From: Pseudomonas sichuanensis
Lineage (GTDB): Bacteria > Pseudomonadota > Gammaproteobacteria > Pseudomonadales > Pseudomonadaceae
DNA length: 64,000 nt
Direction of reading: 5' to 3'
Assembly (NCBI RefSeq): GCF_003231305.1
Contig: NZ_QKVM01000014.1
Span: 1 to 64,000, forward strand
Positions 46,035 to 56,148 of the stretch are shown here, one piece after another. Every line of letters starts with the position of its first letter. Positions within the stretch are counted from its first letter, which is position 1. A model generated the notes under the pieces. The model saw only the letters and a program-made list of their open reading frames with translations. It was not told where the DNA came from and did no database searches. Position numbers and translations under genes: made by a program.

Positions 46035-47886
46035 CGCTGAGCAGCCAGGTGCGACCCTCTTCGCGATAGCCGTACTGGCTGGCGTCGAAGCTGTACAGGG
46101 CGCGGCTGTACTGTTTGTCCAGCAAGTTGTCGAGCTTGAGCTCGAGCTTCACCTCATCCGTCGCCGACCAGCCGCCACGCAGGCCGAGCAGGCCGTAGCC
46201 ACCCAGGGTATTGCGGTTGGCTTCGTCGTCGTAGCTGCTGCTGACGGCCTGCCAGCTGCCGCCCAGGCTGAAACGCTCGAACTGTCGATCAAGGTCCAGG
46301 CTCAGCGTGCGCCGGGCGCGGCGGGCCAGGGTGTGGCCGCTGTCACGGTCGCGCGGGTCGATCAGTGCCAGGCCGAGCTGGCTGCGCCACTCGCCCCACT
46401 GCTGTTGCAGCCCCAGCTCGAAGCCATTGATGCGGGCCGAGGCCACGTTGCGTGGGATCGAGTCGGCGCCGAAAATGATCGCGTCGCGCAGGTCGGTGCG
46501 GTACAGCGAGGCTTCCAGGCGGCTGTCGGCGGTCAGCTGGCTACGCCATTGCAGCTCGTAGCTCTTCGAACGCTCAGGGTCCAGGTTCGGGTTGCTGTAC
46601 TGCGGGTAGTACAGGTCGTTGAAGGTCGGCGCGCGGAACCCCTCGCTGTAGGACAGCAGCAGGTCGTTGCTGGCGTTGACGGGCAGGGTGAGGCTGGCGC
46701 TCCAGGTGGTCTGGCCGCCGAACTGCTGGTTCTGGTCGCGGCGCAGCCCCAGCTCGGTGGAGAACCACTCACCCGCGAAGCGGTGCTGGGCGAAGAGCGC
46801 ACGGTTCCAGCGGCTGTCCTCGTCGAAGTCGGTGCTGGCATGCACCCGGTCCTGGTACCAGTCGCCGCCGAGCAGCAGGTTGTTGCGCGCATCCAGGGTG
46901 AAATCGTTCTGCCAGGTGACCTGGTCGCGGTAGGTGTTGAACACCTGACGTTCGTCGCTGAGCTTGTCGCGCTTGTCGTCACGGTTCTCGCTGTGGCCCA
47001 GCTCCAGGCGTGAATGCCAGGCGTCGTTGAGCTGGGCGTCCAGATAGGTGCCAAGGCTGCTGACGGTGAAGTCGGTATAGGGCTTCTGGCCGACGCTGTC
47101 GAAGGTGGCCGGGTCGAAGCGGCCGAACGGGTTGTCGTATTCGCTGCGCCCACGGCTGTCGAGCAGGTTCAGCCCGGCCTCGAGGCGTTCGTTGAACACG
47201 TGGCTCAGGCTCAGGTTCAGCGAGCGGTTGCGGTAGGCGTCATGGTCGCCGTCGCTGGTGAACGACGGGCCGGTCGAATCGATCCCGGCGGTTTCGTCCA
47301 GGCTGGCGCCCAGGTTGAAACGGGTGTCGCCATCGCCGCCGGACAGGCCCAGGCTGCGTTGCCAGGCCTGGTTGCTGCCGGCGGCCAGGCGCAGGCGGGG
47401 CTGCAGGCCCTGGTCGTCGCCACGGCGGGTGAAGATCTGGATCACCCCGCCGATGGCGTCGCTGCCGTACACCGCCGAACGCGAGCCGCGCAGCACTTCC
47501 ACCCGTTCGATCTGCTCGACGTCGAGAAACTGCAGGCCGCTGTCGCCGGAGGTGGCGTTGGCGATGCGCACGCCATCGACCAGCACCAGCGTCTGCGCGG
47601 CCTTGGTGCCGCGGATGAAGATGCCGGGCAGGCTGCCACGGCCGCCGGTCGGCGCCACTTGCACGCCGGGCACGCGGGCGAGCAGGTCGCTGACGCTGGT
47701 GGGTTGCAGGCGGTCGATGTCGCTACGGGTGAACACCGTGTTGGCGGCGCTGGTGGCACTGCGCGATTCGACCTGGCGGCTGGCGCTGATCAGGACGTCG
47801 GGGAGCTTGAGGGCGTCGTCGCGGGAGGGTTCGGCGGCCAGGGCGGCGGCGGGGAGGCAGAGCAGGGAGAGCGTAGAGATCTTCAT
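46012..47886 (-). CDS. btuB: TonB-dependent cobalamin receptor
   Basis: A 624-residue outer membrane receptor. Signal MKISTLSLLCLPAAALA, TonB box region (LKLPDVLISASRQ), plug domain (VSDLLARVPGVQVAPTGGRG; LVLVDGVRI; VEVLRGSRSAVYGSDAIGGV) and 22-strand barrel ending YGYREEGRTWLLSVTWTPAL. ATG 47886 is the natural start; the open frame continues upstream through a REP. No cobalamin riboswitch is visible in the 80 bp before it, unlike many btuB genes. Confidence 0.9.
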   Translation of the reverse strand: MKISTLSLLCLPAAALAAEPSRDDALKLPDVLISASRQVESRSATSAANTVFTRSDIDRLQPTSVSDLLARVPGVQVAPTGGRGSLPGIFIRGTKAAQTLVLVDGVRIANATSGDSGLQFLDVEQIERVEVLRGSRSAVYGSDAIGGVIQIFTRRGDDQGLQPRLRLAAGSNQAWQRSLGLSGGDGDTRFNLGASLDETAGIDSTGPSFTSDGDHDAYRNRSLNLSLSHVFNERLEAGLNLLDSRGRSEYDNPFGRFDPATFDSVGQKPYTDFTVSSLGTYLDAQLNDAWHSRLELGHSENRDDKRDKLSDERQVFNTYRDQVTWQNDFTLDARNNLLLGGDWYQDRVHASTDFDEDSRWNRALFAQHRFAGEWFSTELGLRRDQNQQFGGQTTWSASLTLPVNASNDLLLSYSEGFRAPTFNDLYYPQYSNPNLDPERSKSYELQWRSQLTADSRLEASLYRTDLRDAIIFGADSIPRNVASARINGFELGLQQQWGEWRSQLGLALIDPRDRDSGHTLARRARRTLSLDLDRQFERFSLGGSWQAVSSSYDDEANRNTLGGYGLLGLRGGWSATDEVKLELKLDNLLDKQYSRALYSFDASQYGYREEGRTWLLSVTWTPAL

Positions 47887-47904
47887 GGGCAGTTCAATTG
47901 AAAT

Positions 47905-47958
47905 CGCGGGGCAAGCCCGCTCCCACAGCGATTGCGTGGGAGCGGGCTTGCCCCGCGA
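47905..47958. repeat. REP pair, inverted, between dxs and btuB
   Basis: Inverted cores at 47905-47928 and 47934-47958, only five bases apart, filling the 79-bp gap between the two minus-strand genes. Confidence 0.9.
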
Positions 47959-47965
47959 TAGGGCG

Positions 47966-49861
47966 TTACAGGCCGAGCTTGGCCATTCGGGCTTTGACGG
48001 CAGCCTCGATCCCGGCGGCATCCAGCCCGCACTCGGCGAGCATTTGCGCAGGCTTTGCATGCTCGACATAGATGTCCGGCAAGCCCAGGTGCAGCAGCGG
48101 CTTGACCACAGCCTCGCGGGCCAGGAACTCACCCACGGCAGCGCCGGCACCGCCCATGATGGCGTTTTCTTCGACGGTCACCAGCAGCTCATGGCCAGCG
48201 GCCATTTCCAGCACCAGGGCCTCGTCCAGCGGTTTGACGAAGCGCATGTCGACCACGGTGGCGTCGATCTCTTCGGCGACCTGCAGGGCTTCGCTGAGTT
48301 GCACGCCGAACACCAGCAGGGCGACCTTGCTGCCGCGGCGGCGGACCACGCCCTTGCCGATCTCCAGTGGCTCGAGGTCGCCGCTGATCGGCGCGTTCGG
48401 GCCGGTGCCGCGCGGGTAGCGCACGGCCGCCGGGCCCTTGTAGTGGTGGCCGGTGCTGAGCATCTTGCGCAGCTCGTTCTCGTCGCTCGGGGTCATCACC
48501 AGCATGCCGGGGATGCAACGCAGGTACGACAGGTCGTAGGCCCCGGCGTGGGTCGGGCCGTCCTCGCCGACCAGGCCGGCGCGGTCGATGGCGAACAGCA
48601 CGTCGAGGTCCTGCACCGCCACGTCGTGGATCAGCTGGTCATAGCCGCGCTGCAGGAAAGTGGAGTAGATCGCCACCACCGGCTTGGCGCCTTCGCAGGC
48701 CATGCCGGCGGCCAGGGTGACCGCGTGCTGTTCGGCAATCGCCACGTCGAAATAGCGCTCGGGGTAGCGTTCGCTGAAGTCGACCAGGTCCGAGCCCTCC
48801 TTCATCGCCGGGGTGATGCCCACCAGGCGGTTGTCGGCGGCGGCCATGTCGCACAGCCACTGGCCGAACACCGCGGAGTACTTCGGCCCGCTCGGCTTTT
48901 TCGGCGCGACCGGCTTGTTGGCCGGCTCCAGCTTGGTGATGGCGTGGTAGCCGATCGGGTCGACCTCGGCCGGGGCGAAGCCCTTGCCCTTCTTGGTCAC
49001 CACGTGCAGGAACTGCGGGCCCTTGAGGTCACGCATGTTGCGCAGGGTGGCGATCATGGTTGGCAGGTCGTGGCCGTCGATCGGGCCAATGTAGTTCCAG
49101 CCCAGCTCTTCGAACAGGGTGCCGGGCACCAGCATGCCCTTGGCGTATTCCTCGGTGCGGCGGGCGATTTCCCAGGCGCCAGGCAGGCGTGACAGCACTT
49201 TCTTGCTGCCTTCGCGCATGCTGGCGTAGGTGCGGCTGGAGAGAATCTTGGCCAGGTAGTTGGACAGCCCGCCGACGTTGCGCGAGATCGACATGTCGTT
49301 GTCATTGAGAATGACCAGCATGTCGGCATTCACTTCCTGCGCGTGGTTCAGCGCTTCGAAGGCCATGCCGGCGGTCAGTGCGCCGTCGCCGATCACCGCG
49401 ATGGATTTGCGCGGATCGTTCTGCAGGCGGGCGGCGATGGCCATGCCCAGCGCGGCGCTGATCGAGGTGCTGGAGTGACCGACGCCAAAGGTGTCGTACT
49501 CGCTCTCGCTACGGCGCGGGAAGGCGGCGATACCGTCCTTCTGGCGCAGCGACAACATACGGTTGCGCCGGCCGGTGAGAATCTTGTGCGGGTAGGCCTG
49601 GTGACCGACGTCCCACACCAGCCGGTCATCCGGGGTGTCGAAGACGTAGTGCAGGGCGATGGTCAGCTCGATGACGCCCAGGCCGGCACCGAAATGCCCG
49701 CCGGTCTGCCCCACGGTATAGAGCAGTTCCTGGCGCAGCTCGTCGGCCAATGGCTCGAGGTCGGCTTCGGCCAGCCGGCGCAGGCCGGCAGGCGTATCGG
49801 CGCGGTCGAGCAACGGCGTGACCGGGCGTTCGCGGGGGATCTCTTGAAACGTCGTGGGCAT
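47966..49861 (-). CDS. dxs: 1-deoxy-D-xylulose-5-phosphate synthase
   Basis: A 631-residue thiamine-diphosphate enzyme, first step of the MEP isoprenoid pathway. The ThDP motif is [32 protein letters not shown] (GDG...ND); also [32 protein letters not shown] and [15 protein letters not shown] 49861 is the family start ([13 protein letters not shown]). The ispA gene lies upstream with a REP pair between, the standard order. Confidence 0.97.
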   Translation of the reverse strand: MPTTFQEIPRERPVTPLLDRADTPAGLRRLAEADLEPLADELRQELLYTVGQTGGHFGAGLGVIELTIALHYVFDTPDDRLVWDVGHQAYPHKILTGRRNRMLSLRQKDGIAAFPRRSESEYDTFGVGHSSTSISAALGMAIAARLQNDPRKSIAVIGDGALTAGMAFEALNHAQEVNADMLVILNDNDMSISRNVGGLSNYLAKILSSRTYASMREGSKKVLSRLPGAWEIARRTEEYAKGMLVPGTLFEELGWNYIGPIDGHDLPTMIATLRNMRDLKGPQFLHVVTKKGKGFAPAEVDPIGYHAITKLEPANKPVAPKKPSGPKYSAVFGQWLCDMAAADNRLVGITPAMKEGSDLVDFSERYPERYFDVAIAEQHAVTLAAGMACEGAKPVVAIYSTFLQRGYDQLIHDVAVQDLDVLFAIDRAGLVGEDGPTHAGAYDLSYLRCIPGMLVMTPSDENELRKMLSTGHHYKGPAAVRYPRGTGPNAPISGDLEPLEIGKGVVRRRGSKVALLVFGVQLSEALQVAEEIDATVVDMRFVKPLDEALVLEMAAGHELLVTVEENAIMGGAGAAVGEFLAREAVVKPLLHLGLPDIYVEHAKPAQMLAECGLDAAGIEAAVKARMAKLGL

Positions 49862-49958
49862 CAGGCGAGTCGTTATAGGTTTGAAGACGCGGCAGTTTAC
49901 CCCATTGTGGGAAAAGCTGCCCATTCAGACGGGGGTATCAGCAGGGATCTGTGGACTC

Positions 49959-50030
49959 GTGGGAGCGGGCTTGCCCCGCGATGCGATGTCAGGGCAAGCG
50001 CCGTCATCGCGGGGCAAGCCCGCTCCCACG
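49959..50030. repeat. REP pair, inverted
   Basis: Inverted cores at 49959-49982 and 50008-50030 between dxs and ispA. Confidence 0.9.
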
Positions 50031-50045
50031 CGATCCGGTCAGGGC

Positions 50046-50933
50046 TTAATGACGGCGTTCGACGATATAGCGGGCCAGCGCCCGCAGCGGCTCGGCGCTG
50101 TCGCCGAAGCCGGCGAGGGCGCCCAGCGCCTGGTCGCGCAGCTCCAGGGCATAGGCCTTGGCCGCGTCCAGCCCGAGCAGCGCCGGGTAGGTCGGTTTGT
50201 CACGGGCGATGTCGGCGCCCTGGCGTTTGCCCAGGGTGGCGGTGTCGCTCTCCACATCGAGGATGTCGTCCTGCACCTGGAAGGCCAGACCGATGGCCTG
50301 TGCATAAGTCTGTAGGGCGTCGAGCTGGGCCTGTTCGGCGCGGGCGCTGGCCAGGGCGCCGAGGCGCACGCTGGCTTCGATCAGCGCGCCGGTCTTGTGC
50401 CGGTGCATGTATTCCAGGGCCTGCTGGTCGAGCTTGACGCCCACCGAGCCAAGGTCGATGGCCTGGCCGCCGACCATGCCGGCGGGGCCGGCGGCCTTGG
50501 CCAGGGCCTGGACCATCTGCAGGCGGATGCTGTCGGCCTGCGGGCTCAGCGCCGGGTCGAGCAGGGCGCTGAACGCCAGGCTTTGCAGGCCGTCGCCGGC
50601 GAGGATGGCGCAGGCTTCGTCGAAGGCTTTGTGGGTGGTCGGTTGGCCGCGACGCAGGTCGTCGTCGTCCATTGCCGGCAGGTCGTCATGCACCAGCGAG
50701 TAGGCGTGGATCAGTTCCACCGCACAGGCCGCACCGTTGGCCTGTTCGGCCGGCACGCCCAGGGCCTCGCAGGCGGCGTAGGCGAGCAGCGGGCGCACGC
50801 GCTTGCCACCGTTCATCACGCTGTAGCGCATGGCGGCGTACAGGCGCTCGAGTTCTTTGGAGGGGGCCTTGAACAGCGTTTCCAGTGCGGCGTCGACGCG
50901 TACCTGGGCGCTGGCCTGGTAACCGGCGATCAT
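50046..50933 (-). CDS. ispA: Farnesyl diphosphate synthase
   Basis: A 295-residue prenyltransferase. First aspartate-rich motif [18 protein letters not shown], second motif [12 protein letters not shown], plus [18 protein letters not shown] and [15 protein letters not shown]. It makes farnesyl diphosphate. The ATG overlaps the xseB stop by four bases. Confidence 0.96.
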   Translation of the reverse strand: MIAGYQASAQVRVDAALETLFKAPSKELERLYAAMRYSVMNGGKRVRPLLAYAACEALGVPAEQANGAACAVELIHAYSLVHDDLPAMDDDDLRRGQPTTHKAFDEACAILAGDGLQSLAFSALLDPALSPQADSIRLQMVQALAKAAGPAGMVGGQAIDLGSVGVKLDQQALEYMHRHKTGALIEASVRLGALASARAEQAQLDALQTYAQAIGLAFQVQDDILDVESDTATLGKRQGADIARDKPTYPALLGLDAAKAYALELRDQALGALAGFGDSAEPLRALARYIVERRH

Positions 50934-51172
50934 GCCTCTGGCTCCGCGTCGAACGGCTGGGCAGCCAGCTCGCCGTCACGCTCCAGCAGGATCTGCACCT
51001 TTTGCTCGGCCTGGGCCAGGGCGCCCTGGCAGTCACGGGTCAGGGCGATACCTTGCTCGAAGGCGGCCAGCGACTCTTCCAGCGACAATTCGCCGTTCTC
51101 CAGGCGCTCGACCAGGGCTTGCAGGTCGGCGAGGGACTGTTCGAAATCGATGGAGGCTTTTTTGCGGGCCAT
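50930..51172 (-). CDS. xseB: Exodeoxyribonuclease VII small subunit
   Basis: An 80-residue helical-hairpin protein: [20 protein letters not shown] then [16 protein letters not shown] is the family pattern. It partners XseA, which is encoded elsewhere. It is the first gene of the xseB-ispA-dxs set. Confidence 0.94.
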   Translation of the reverse strand: MARKKASIDFEQSLADLQALVERLENGELSLEESLAAFEQGIALTRDCQGALAQAEQKVQILLERDGELAAQPFDAEPEA

Positions 51173-51396
51173 GGCGACTGTCTCGGTGGTATTCAGAACG
51201 GCGCGACACTAGCAGAGCGGGGCAGGGGGAGCAAATCAGCAAGGCTTTGGTCTTATCTTGTTGCATTTGCGTGAGTACAGATGCCTTGCAAATCCAGTCG
51301 TTTTCAGATTGTGAGGGGGTTGGCCCTCTGCCATACTCCGCGCCCTCTGGCCTGCGGGCTGGCGCCCCCCTTTGATGTCACGTAACGGACTACGTT

Positions 51397-52800
51397 GTGA
51401 GCTTCCTTTCGATCGAATTCGGCCTCTGCTTCACGCTGTTCTTCATTGTCTACTGGAGCCTGTGCTGGAGTGCACGGCTACAGAACCTCCTGCTACTGGC
51501 GGCAAGCTATGGCCTGGTGGCGAGCTTCAGCCTGAACTCGCTGTACATCCTGCTGGGCTACAGCGCACTGGTGTACCTGCTTGGGCTGCTGGCCGGGCGC
51601 TACCCCGGGCGCCGGTTCTGCGGCGTGCTGCTGCTGACCCTGGTGCTGGGCTGCTTCTACCTGTTCAAGTACCAGGCATTCTTCGTCGAAGGCGTGCAAG
51701 CCGCGCTGGCGGCGGCCGGGCTGGACGTGTCGCTGCCGTTGCTGGAACTGCTGGTGCCCATCGGCCTGTCGTTCTACACCTTCCATTCGGTCAGCTACCT
51801 GGTTTCGATCAACCGCCGCGAACTGGCGCCGGCCACAGCGCTGGACCTTGCCCTGTACCTGGCGTTCTTCCCCAGCCTGGTGGCCGGCCCGGTCAACCGC
51901 GCCCTGCACATGCTGCCGCAGATCCGCCCGCAGGGCCTGCGCCGGGTGCTGGAGCCGCAGCGGGCGCTGGGGCTGATCGCGCTGGCGGTGGTCAAGCTGT
52001 TCTTCCTCAGCGCCTGGCTGGGCAGCGAGTGGGTCGACCCGGTGTTCGAAACCCCGGGCAGCTTCACCCCCGAGCAGGTGCTGTTGAGCGTGTACGGCTA
52101 CAGCCTGCTGATCTACTTCAACTTCAGCGGCTACACCAACCTGGTCACCGGCATCGCCCTGCTGCTGGGGTTCCGTCTGCCGGAGAACTTCAACGCACCT
52201 TATGCCGCGCACAACCTCAAGGAGTTCTGGGGGCGCTGGCACATCAGCCTGTCGCGCTTCATCCGTGACTACGTCTATATCCCGCTGGGCGGCAACCGCA
52301 AGGGTGTGTGGCGCGGCAACCTGAACATGCTGCTGGCGATGCTGGTGTCCGGGTTGTGGCATGGCGCCAGCATCAACTTCATTCTGTGGGGCGCGCTGCA
52401 CGGGGTTGGCCTGGCCCTCTCCAAGCTGTTCAGCCAGTTGCTGCCAGGCTTTGCGCAGATGCCGGGCGCTGGCCTGCTGGCACGCCTGATGACCTTCCAC
52501 TACGTGGCCTTTGCCTGGATCTTCTTCCGCAGCCCGACGCTGGACGGCGCCGTCGAGATGCTCGGCGACATCGCCCAACTGAGCCTGGCCGGGCTCAACA
52601 GCGCCACTGGCCTGATGCTGCTGGCCTGCGTGCTGTACATCGCCACTTATCCACAGTGGCTGGCAGTGCTGCGCAAGGGCTTTGCCGCCAGCCAGCGGTT
52701 GCCCTGGCAGCTGTACCCGGTGCCGTTGGGGATTGGCGTGTCGCTGGTGATTTTCGCGTCGCAATCGGGTGTGCCGGGGTTCATCTATGCAAGCTTCTGA
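51397..52800 (+). CDS. MBOAT-family polysaccharide O-acetyltransferase, AlgI/PatA-like
   Basis: A 467-residue membrane protein with about ten to twelve helices. MBOAT marks: WGRWHISLSRFIRDYVYIPL (first His), and SGLWHGASINFILWG (catalytic His). FSGYTNLVTGIALLLGFRLP is also typical of the AlgI group. It should pass acetyl groups across the inner membrane to a polysaccharide. The start is GTG 51397 (VSFLSIEFG); no ATG is nearby. It overlaps the first SGNH gene by 14 bp. Confidence 0.88.
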   Translation: MSFLSIEFGLCFTLFFIVYWSLCWSARLQNLLLLAASYGLVASFSLNSLYILLGYSALVYLLGLLAGRYPGRRFCGVLLLTLVLGCFYLFKYQAFFVEGVQAALAAAGLDVSLPLLELLVPIGLSFYTFHSVSYLVSINRRELAPATALDLALYLAFFPSLVAGPVNRALHMLPQIRPQGLRRVLEPQRALGLIALAVVKLFFLSAWLGSEWVDPVFETPGSFTPEQVLLSVYGYSLLIYFNFSGYTNLVTGIALLLGFRLPENFNAPYAAHNLKEFWGRWHISLSRFIRDYVYIPLGGNRKGVWRGNLNMLLAMLVSGLWHGASINFILWGALHGVGLALSKLFSQLLPGFAQMPGAGLLARLMTFHYVAFAWIFFRSPTLDGAVEMLGDIAQLSLAGLNSATGLMLLACVLYIATYPQWLAVLRKGFAASQRLPWQLYPVPLGIGVSLVIFASQSGVPGFIYASF

Positions 52801-53914
52801 TAGCAAACAGCTGTTTCAGGTGCAGATGGGCGCGGCCCGTGCGTTGTACGCGATCGTGGTCACTACCGCCTTGTTGTTCTGGCTGAACCAGGACTCGATC
52901 AGGCTGTACTGCCAGCAGAAGTACCACCAGAGCTGCGAGATCCCGCTGCTCGGCCAGTTGCCGGCCTGGCGCTTCGGGGCGCAACTGACGGTGGCGCTGG
53001 AGCAGGGCCGCGACAGCGCCATCGCGCAACTGCAAGAGGCGCAGCAGCAGCTCGCAGGCCCAGTGCCCGAGGTGCTGCCCGCGCCGATGCCGGTGGTCAC
53101 GGTCAACCTGGAAACACCGGCGGCGTTGGCCCAACCCTTGCCGGCGGCGCCAGTGGCCAGGCCGGCGCCCAAACCTGAGCATGCCCCGCAGCCCCAGGTG
53201 GCCGTTGCAGCACCGCCGGCGACGCCTGCCCCGACCTTGCTGCAACCCGGCACCGTGGTTTCCCTGGCCGCCGGCGACGACGTACTGCTGGTCGGCGACT
53301 CGCTGATGCAGGGCGTGGCCCCGCACCTGGCCAACAGCCTGCGCAAGCGCTACCAGATCCGCACGGTCAACCTCAGCAAGCAGAGTACCGGCCTTGCCTA
53401 CCCGGGCTTCTTCAACTGGCCGAAAACCGTGGCCGAGACCCTCGCCCACGAGCCGAATGTCCGCCTGATGGTAGTGTTCCTCGGCCCCAACGACCCCTGG
53501 GACATGCCCCAGGGCAAGGGCAAGCCGTTCCTGCGCTTCAAGTCGCCGGAGTGGGAAGTGGCCTATCGTGCACGTATCGACTCGATCCTCGAGCAGGCCC
53601 GTGCGCACAACGTGCAGGTGCTGTGGGTCGGGCCGCCGAACATGGAGAAGCCGCGGTTGTCCACGGCCATGGGCTACCTGAGCGATCTGTACCAGCAGCA
53701 GACTGCGCTGTTCGGCCAGCACTATGTGTCGGCCAACCCGATCCTCGGCTATGCCGACGACGGGTTTGCCGCGACGGTGCTGACGCCTGAGGGCAAGCGG
53801 GTCAAGGTGCGGGTCGATGACGGCATTCATTTCACCATCACGGGCCAGAAGATGATCGCCGCACAGGTACTGTCGCTGATCAGCTTGCCGGGCCTGACCG
53901 TTACAGGACACTAA
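52787..53914 (+). CDS. SGNH-hydrolase (DUF459-like) O-acetylation partner 1
   Basis: A 375-residue protein with one N-terminal membrane helix (ALYAIVVTTALLFWL), a Pro/Ala-rich linker (about 85-155), and an SGNH domain with VLLVGDSLMQGVAPHL (block I Ser), FLGPNDPWDM (block III Asn) and DDGIHFTITGQKMI (block V Asp-x-x-His). The fold and anchor are like periplasmic acetyl-transfer partners of MBOAT proteins. ATG 52787 lies within the MBOAT gene end. Confidence 0.85.
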   Translation: MQASDSKQLFQVQMGAARALYAIVVTTALLFWLNQDSIRLYCQQKYHQSCEIPLLGQLPAWRFGAQLTVALEQGRDSAIAQLQEAQQQLAGPVPEVLPAPMPVVTVNLETPAALAQPLPAAPVARPAPKPEHAPQPQVAVAAPPATPAPTLLQPGTVVSLAAGDDVLLVGDSLMQGVAPHLANSLRKRYQIRTVNLSKQSTGLAYPGFFNWPKTVAETLAHEPNVRLMVVFLGPNDPWDMPQGKGKPFLRFKSPEWEVAYRARIDSILEQARAHNVQVLWVGPPNMEKPRLSTAMGYLSDLYQQQTALFGQHYVSANPILGYADDGFAATVLTPEGKRVKVRVDDGIHFTITGQKMIAAQVLSLISLPGLTVTGH

Positions 53915-53915
53915 G

Positions 53916-55109
53916 ATGCGCCAATGGCATCACTTGCTGGGCCTGGCCCTGCTGATCAGCGCCGTACCCGCGTGCAGCACCGGCGCCAACAGCGTGGCCA
54001 CCCAGCCCGCCGCACGGCCGGCAGCCGCGCCCGTGGTGCGCCAGGACGGCAATGTCGGCCTGCTCGCCGGCAAATTGCGCAATGCCGGGCGTGCGCCGGT
54101 TGGCATCGTCCAGCTGGGCGACTCGCACACCGCCGCCGACCTGTTCAGCGGTGAACTGCGTCGGCTGCTGCAGGCCCAATACGGCGATGGCGGTATCGGC
54201 CTGGTGCCGGCGTCACCGGTGCCAGGCATCCGCAATGACCGGGTGATCATCAAGAGCGAGGCACGCCAGTGGCAACTGGTGTCGGCACGCAACCAGCAGA
54301 GCAGCCAGTTCCCGCTTGGCGGTTACCTGTCGCTGCCGCAGGCCAACCGCTCCGGCGTGCTGTTGCAGGCGCGCGATGAAGACCGTCAGCGCTACAAGGT
54401 TTCGGCGCTGTACCAGTCCACCGGCAATGCCACGTTGCTGGCCAACGGCGGCCAGCGTCGCCCGCTTGCCATCACCAACGGCCAGTGGCGCTTCAGCCCG
54501 GCCTTCGCCAATCTCGGCCTGCCGCTGCAACTGGGCGTCGAGGGCGGTCGCAACATCGCGTTGGGTGGCTGGTACCTGCAGGGGCAGAAGAATGCCGGGG
54601 TGATCTACTCGGCGCTCGGCATCAACGGTGCCCGCCAGGAGGTGGTGGACAAGTGGCAGCCGGGTTGGCTGGACAGCCTCAAGGCCGTGCGGCCGGACCT
54701 GGTGATCCTGGCCTACGGCACCAACGAGGCATTCGACGACACGCTCGACCTGGGGCTGTACCAATCGCAGCTGGAGGCGACGCTGCGCAGCCTGCGCAAG
54801 GACCTGCCGCAAGCAGCGATCCTGCTGGTCGGGCCGCCGGACTCGATCAAACGGCGCAAGGCGGTGAGTTGCGCGGCGCGCCAACCACAGCCGCTGGCAT
54901 CGGTGATCCGCATTCAGAAGCAACTGGCACAGCGGCACAAGGCGCTGTTCTGGGACTGGCAGGCGTTCATGGGCGGGCCGTGCTCGATTGCCGGTTGGCA
55001 GGCCAATGGGCTGGCGCGGCCAGACCTGGTGCACCTGACGGCTGACGGCTATCGCAAGAGTGCGGCGGGATTGTATGCGTTCTTGAAGGGGCCGTTGGGG
55101 CTGCGTTGA
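53916..55109 (+). CDS. SGNH-hydrolase O-acetylation partner 2, lipoprotein-like
   Basis: A 397-residue secreted protein with a lipobox-like signal (LLISAVPACSTG). SGNH blocks: VQLGDSHTAADLFSG (I), LVILAYGTNEAFDDT (III) and PDLVHLTADGYRKSA (V). A middle strand-rich region (about 110-260) resembles a carbohydrate-binding insertion, inferred. It starts one base after the partner 1 stop. The three genes make an O-acetylation cassette for a secreted polysaccharide not encoded here. Confidence 0.82.
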   Translation: MRQWHHLLGLALLISAVPACSTGANSVATQPAARPAAAPVVRQDGNVGLLAGKLRNAGRAPVGIVQLGDSHTAADLFSGELRRLLQAQYGDGGIGLVPASPVPGIRNDRVIIKSEARQWQLVSARNQQSSQFPLGGYLSLPQANRSGVLLQARDEDRQRYKVSALYQSTGNATLLANGGQRRPLAITNGQWRFSPAFANLGLPLQLGVEGGRNIALGGWYLQGQKNAGVIYSALGINGARQEVVDKWQPGWLDSLKAVRPDLVILAYGTNEAFDDTLDLGLYQSQLEATLRSLRKDLPQAAILLVGPPDSIKRRKAVSCAARQPQPLASVIRIQKQLAQRHKALFWDWQAFMGGPCSIAGWQANGLARPDLVHLTADGYRKSAAGLYAFLKGPLGLR

Positions 55110-55123
55110 GCTTCAGGCCTATC

Positions 55124-55175
55124 GCGGGGCAAGCCCGCTCCCACGTGCTCTGTGGGAGCGGGCTTGCCCCGCGAT
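55124..55175. repeat. REP pair, inverted
   Basis: Inverted cores at 55124-55146 and 55153-55175 between converging genes, six bases apart. Confidence 0.9.
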
Positions 55176-55182
55176 GCTGCTG

Positions 55183-55833
55183 TCAGGCCGGCTCGGCCTC
55201 GAGCTCTAGCATGGCTTCGCGATAGCGCGCCAGCTCCTCGATGGTCAGCACCGGCAGGTTGTACTGCCGGGCATACACCGCCACCTGCTCGCCCCGGGCC
55301 ATGCTGCCATCGGGGTTCATCAGCTCGCACAGCACCGCCGCCGGGCGCAGGCCGGCCAGGCGCGCCAGGTCCACCGAGCCTTCGGTGTGGCCGCGGCGGG
55401 TCAGCACGCCGCCGTCGCGGGCGCGCAGCGGGAACACGTGGCCGGGGCTGACGATATGCCGCTGCTGCGCGGTGGAGCGCAACGCCGCTTCGATGGTGGT
55501 GATGCGGTCCTGTGCCGAGACGCCGGTGCTCACGCCCTCGGCCGCCTCGATGGTGACGGTGAAGCCGGTACCGTGACGGGCCTGGTTGTTCGGCACCATC
55601 GGTGCCAGCTGCAGGGCGTCGACGGTGGCTTCGTCCAGGCACAGGCAGACGATGCCGCTGCAGTCGCGGATCATCATGGCCATGGTCTGCAGCGAAAGGT
55701 TCTCGGCGGCGGCGACGATATCGGCTTCGTCCTCGCGGTCGTCGTCGTCGAGCAGCAGCACCGGGCGCCCGGCCTGGAAGGCGGCGACGGCGGCAGTGAC
55801 ATTGGGGAATTGCTTGTTGAGCAAGGTGGACAT
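55183..55833 (-). CDS. ribB: 3,4-dihydroxy-2-butanone-4-phosphate synthase
   Basis: A 216-residue monofunctional DHBP synthase. [50 protein letters not shown] and the final acidic site are intact. ATG 55833 has GAGGAGC upstream; the open frame to 56088 only covers the riboswitch. It is the FMN-controlled paralogue of the RibBA N-terminal half. Confidence 0.95.
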   Translation of the reverse strand: MSTLLNKQFPNVTAAVAAFQAGRPVLLLDDDDREDEADIVAAAENLSLQTMAMMIRDCSGIVCLCLDEATVDALQLAPMVPNNQARHGTGFTVTIEAAEGVSTGVSAQDRITTIEAALRSTAQQRHIVSPGHVFPLRARDGGVLTRRGHTEGSVDLARLAGLRPAAVLCELMNPDGSMARGEQVAVYARQYNLPVLTIEELARYREAMLELEAEPA

Positions 55834-55875
55834 GAAACGCTCCTCGTGAATGATCGATGAACGTCTCGGGGCGAA

Positions 55876-55912
55876 CAAAATGCGCGCGCAGGGGCGCCCG
55901 GATGGCCCCTGC
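55876..55912 (-). terminator. Riboswitch-linked terminator hairpin of ribB
   Basis: Minus-strand stem GCAGGGGC/GCCCCTGC (55912-55888) followed by GCGCGCATTTTG. It lies between the FMN aptamer and the ribB start, so it is the likely OFF state when FMN is bound. Confidence 0.65.
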
Positions 55913-55920
55913 CTGACGCC

Positions 55921-56047
55921 TTCTTTCATCCGGACTATGACCGTCGGCTCTGGAGTCGCACCAGATCTGCTGACCCCCGGCATGGCCGGGGCGCTCGCGG
56001 GCTCATCTTTCGATTTACCGCCGGTGGGGACTTTCACCCCGCCCTGA
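55921..56047 (-). promoter_or_regulatory. FMN riboswitch (RFN element)
   Basis: The minus strand reads the conserved RFN core in order: GGGCGGGGTGAAAGTCCCCA, CCGGCGGTAA, AGCCCGCGAGCG, GGTCAGCAGATCTGGTG, CTCCAGAGCCGACGGTCATA and GTCCGGATGAAAGAAG. It controls ribB 90 bp downstream. Confidence 0.95.
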
Positions 56048-56148
56048 AGACCGGGCAAGCATACAGCACTGTGCCACCCTGCTGGCAAGCGGCCGGTCTA
56101 CGACCTTCGGCGGTATCATGGCGGCAAAAGCTCTGCGGAAGCGATGAC

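Noticed and set aside
47887..47965. Cobalamin riboswitch before btuB
   Set aside because: Only a REP pair is present; no B12-box (GCCACTG-like) sequence is visible on the minus strand.
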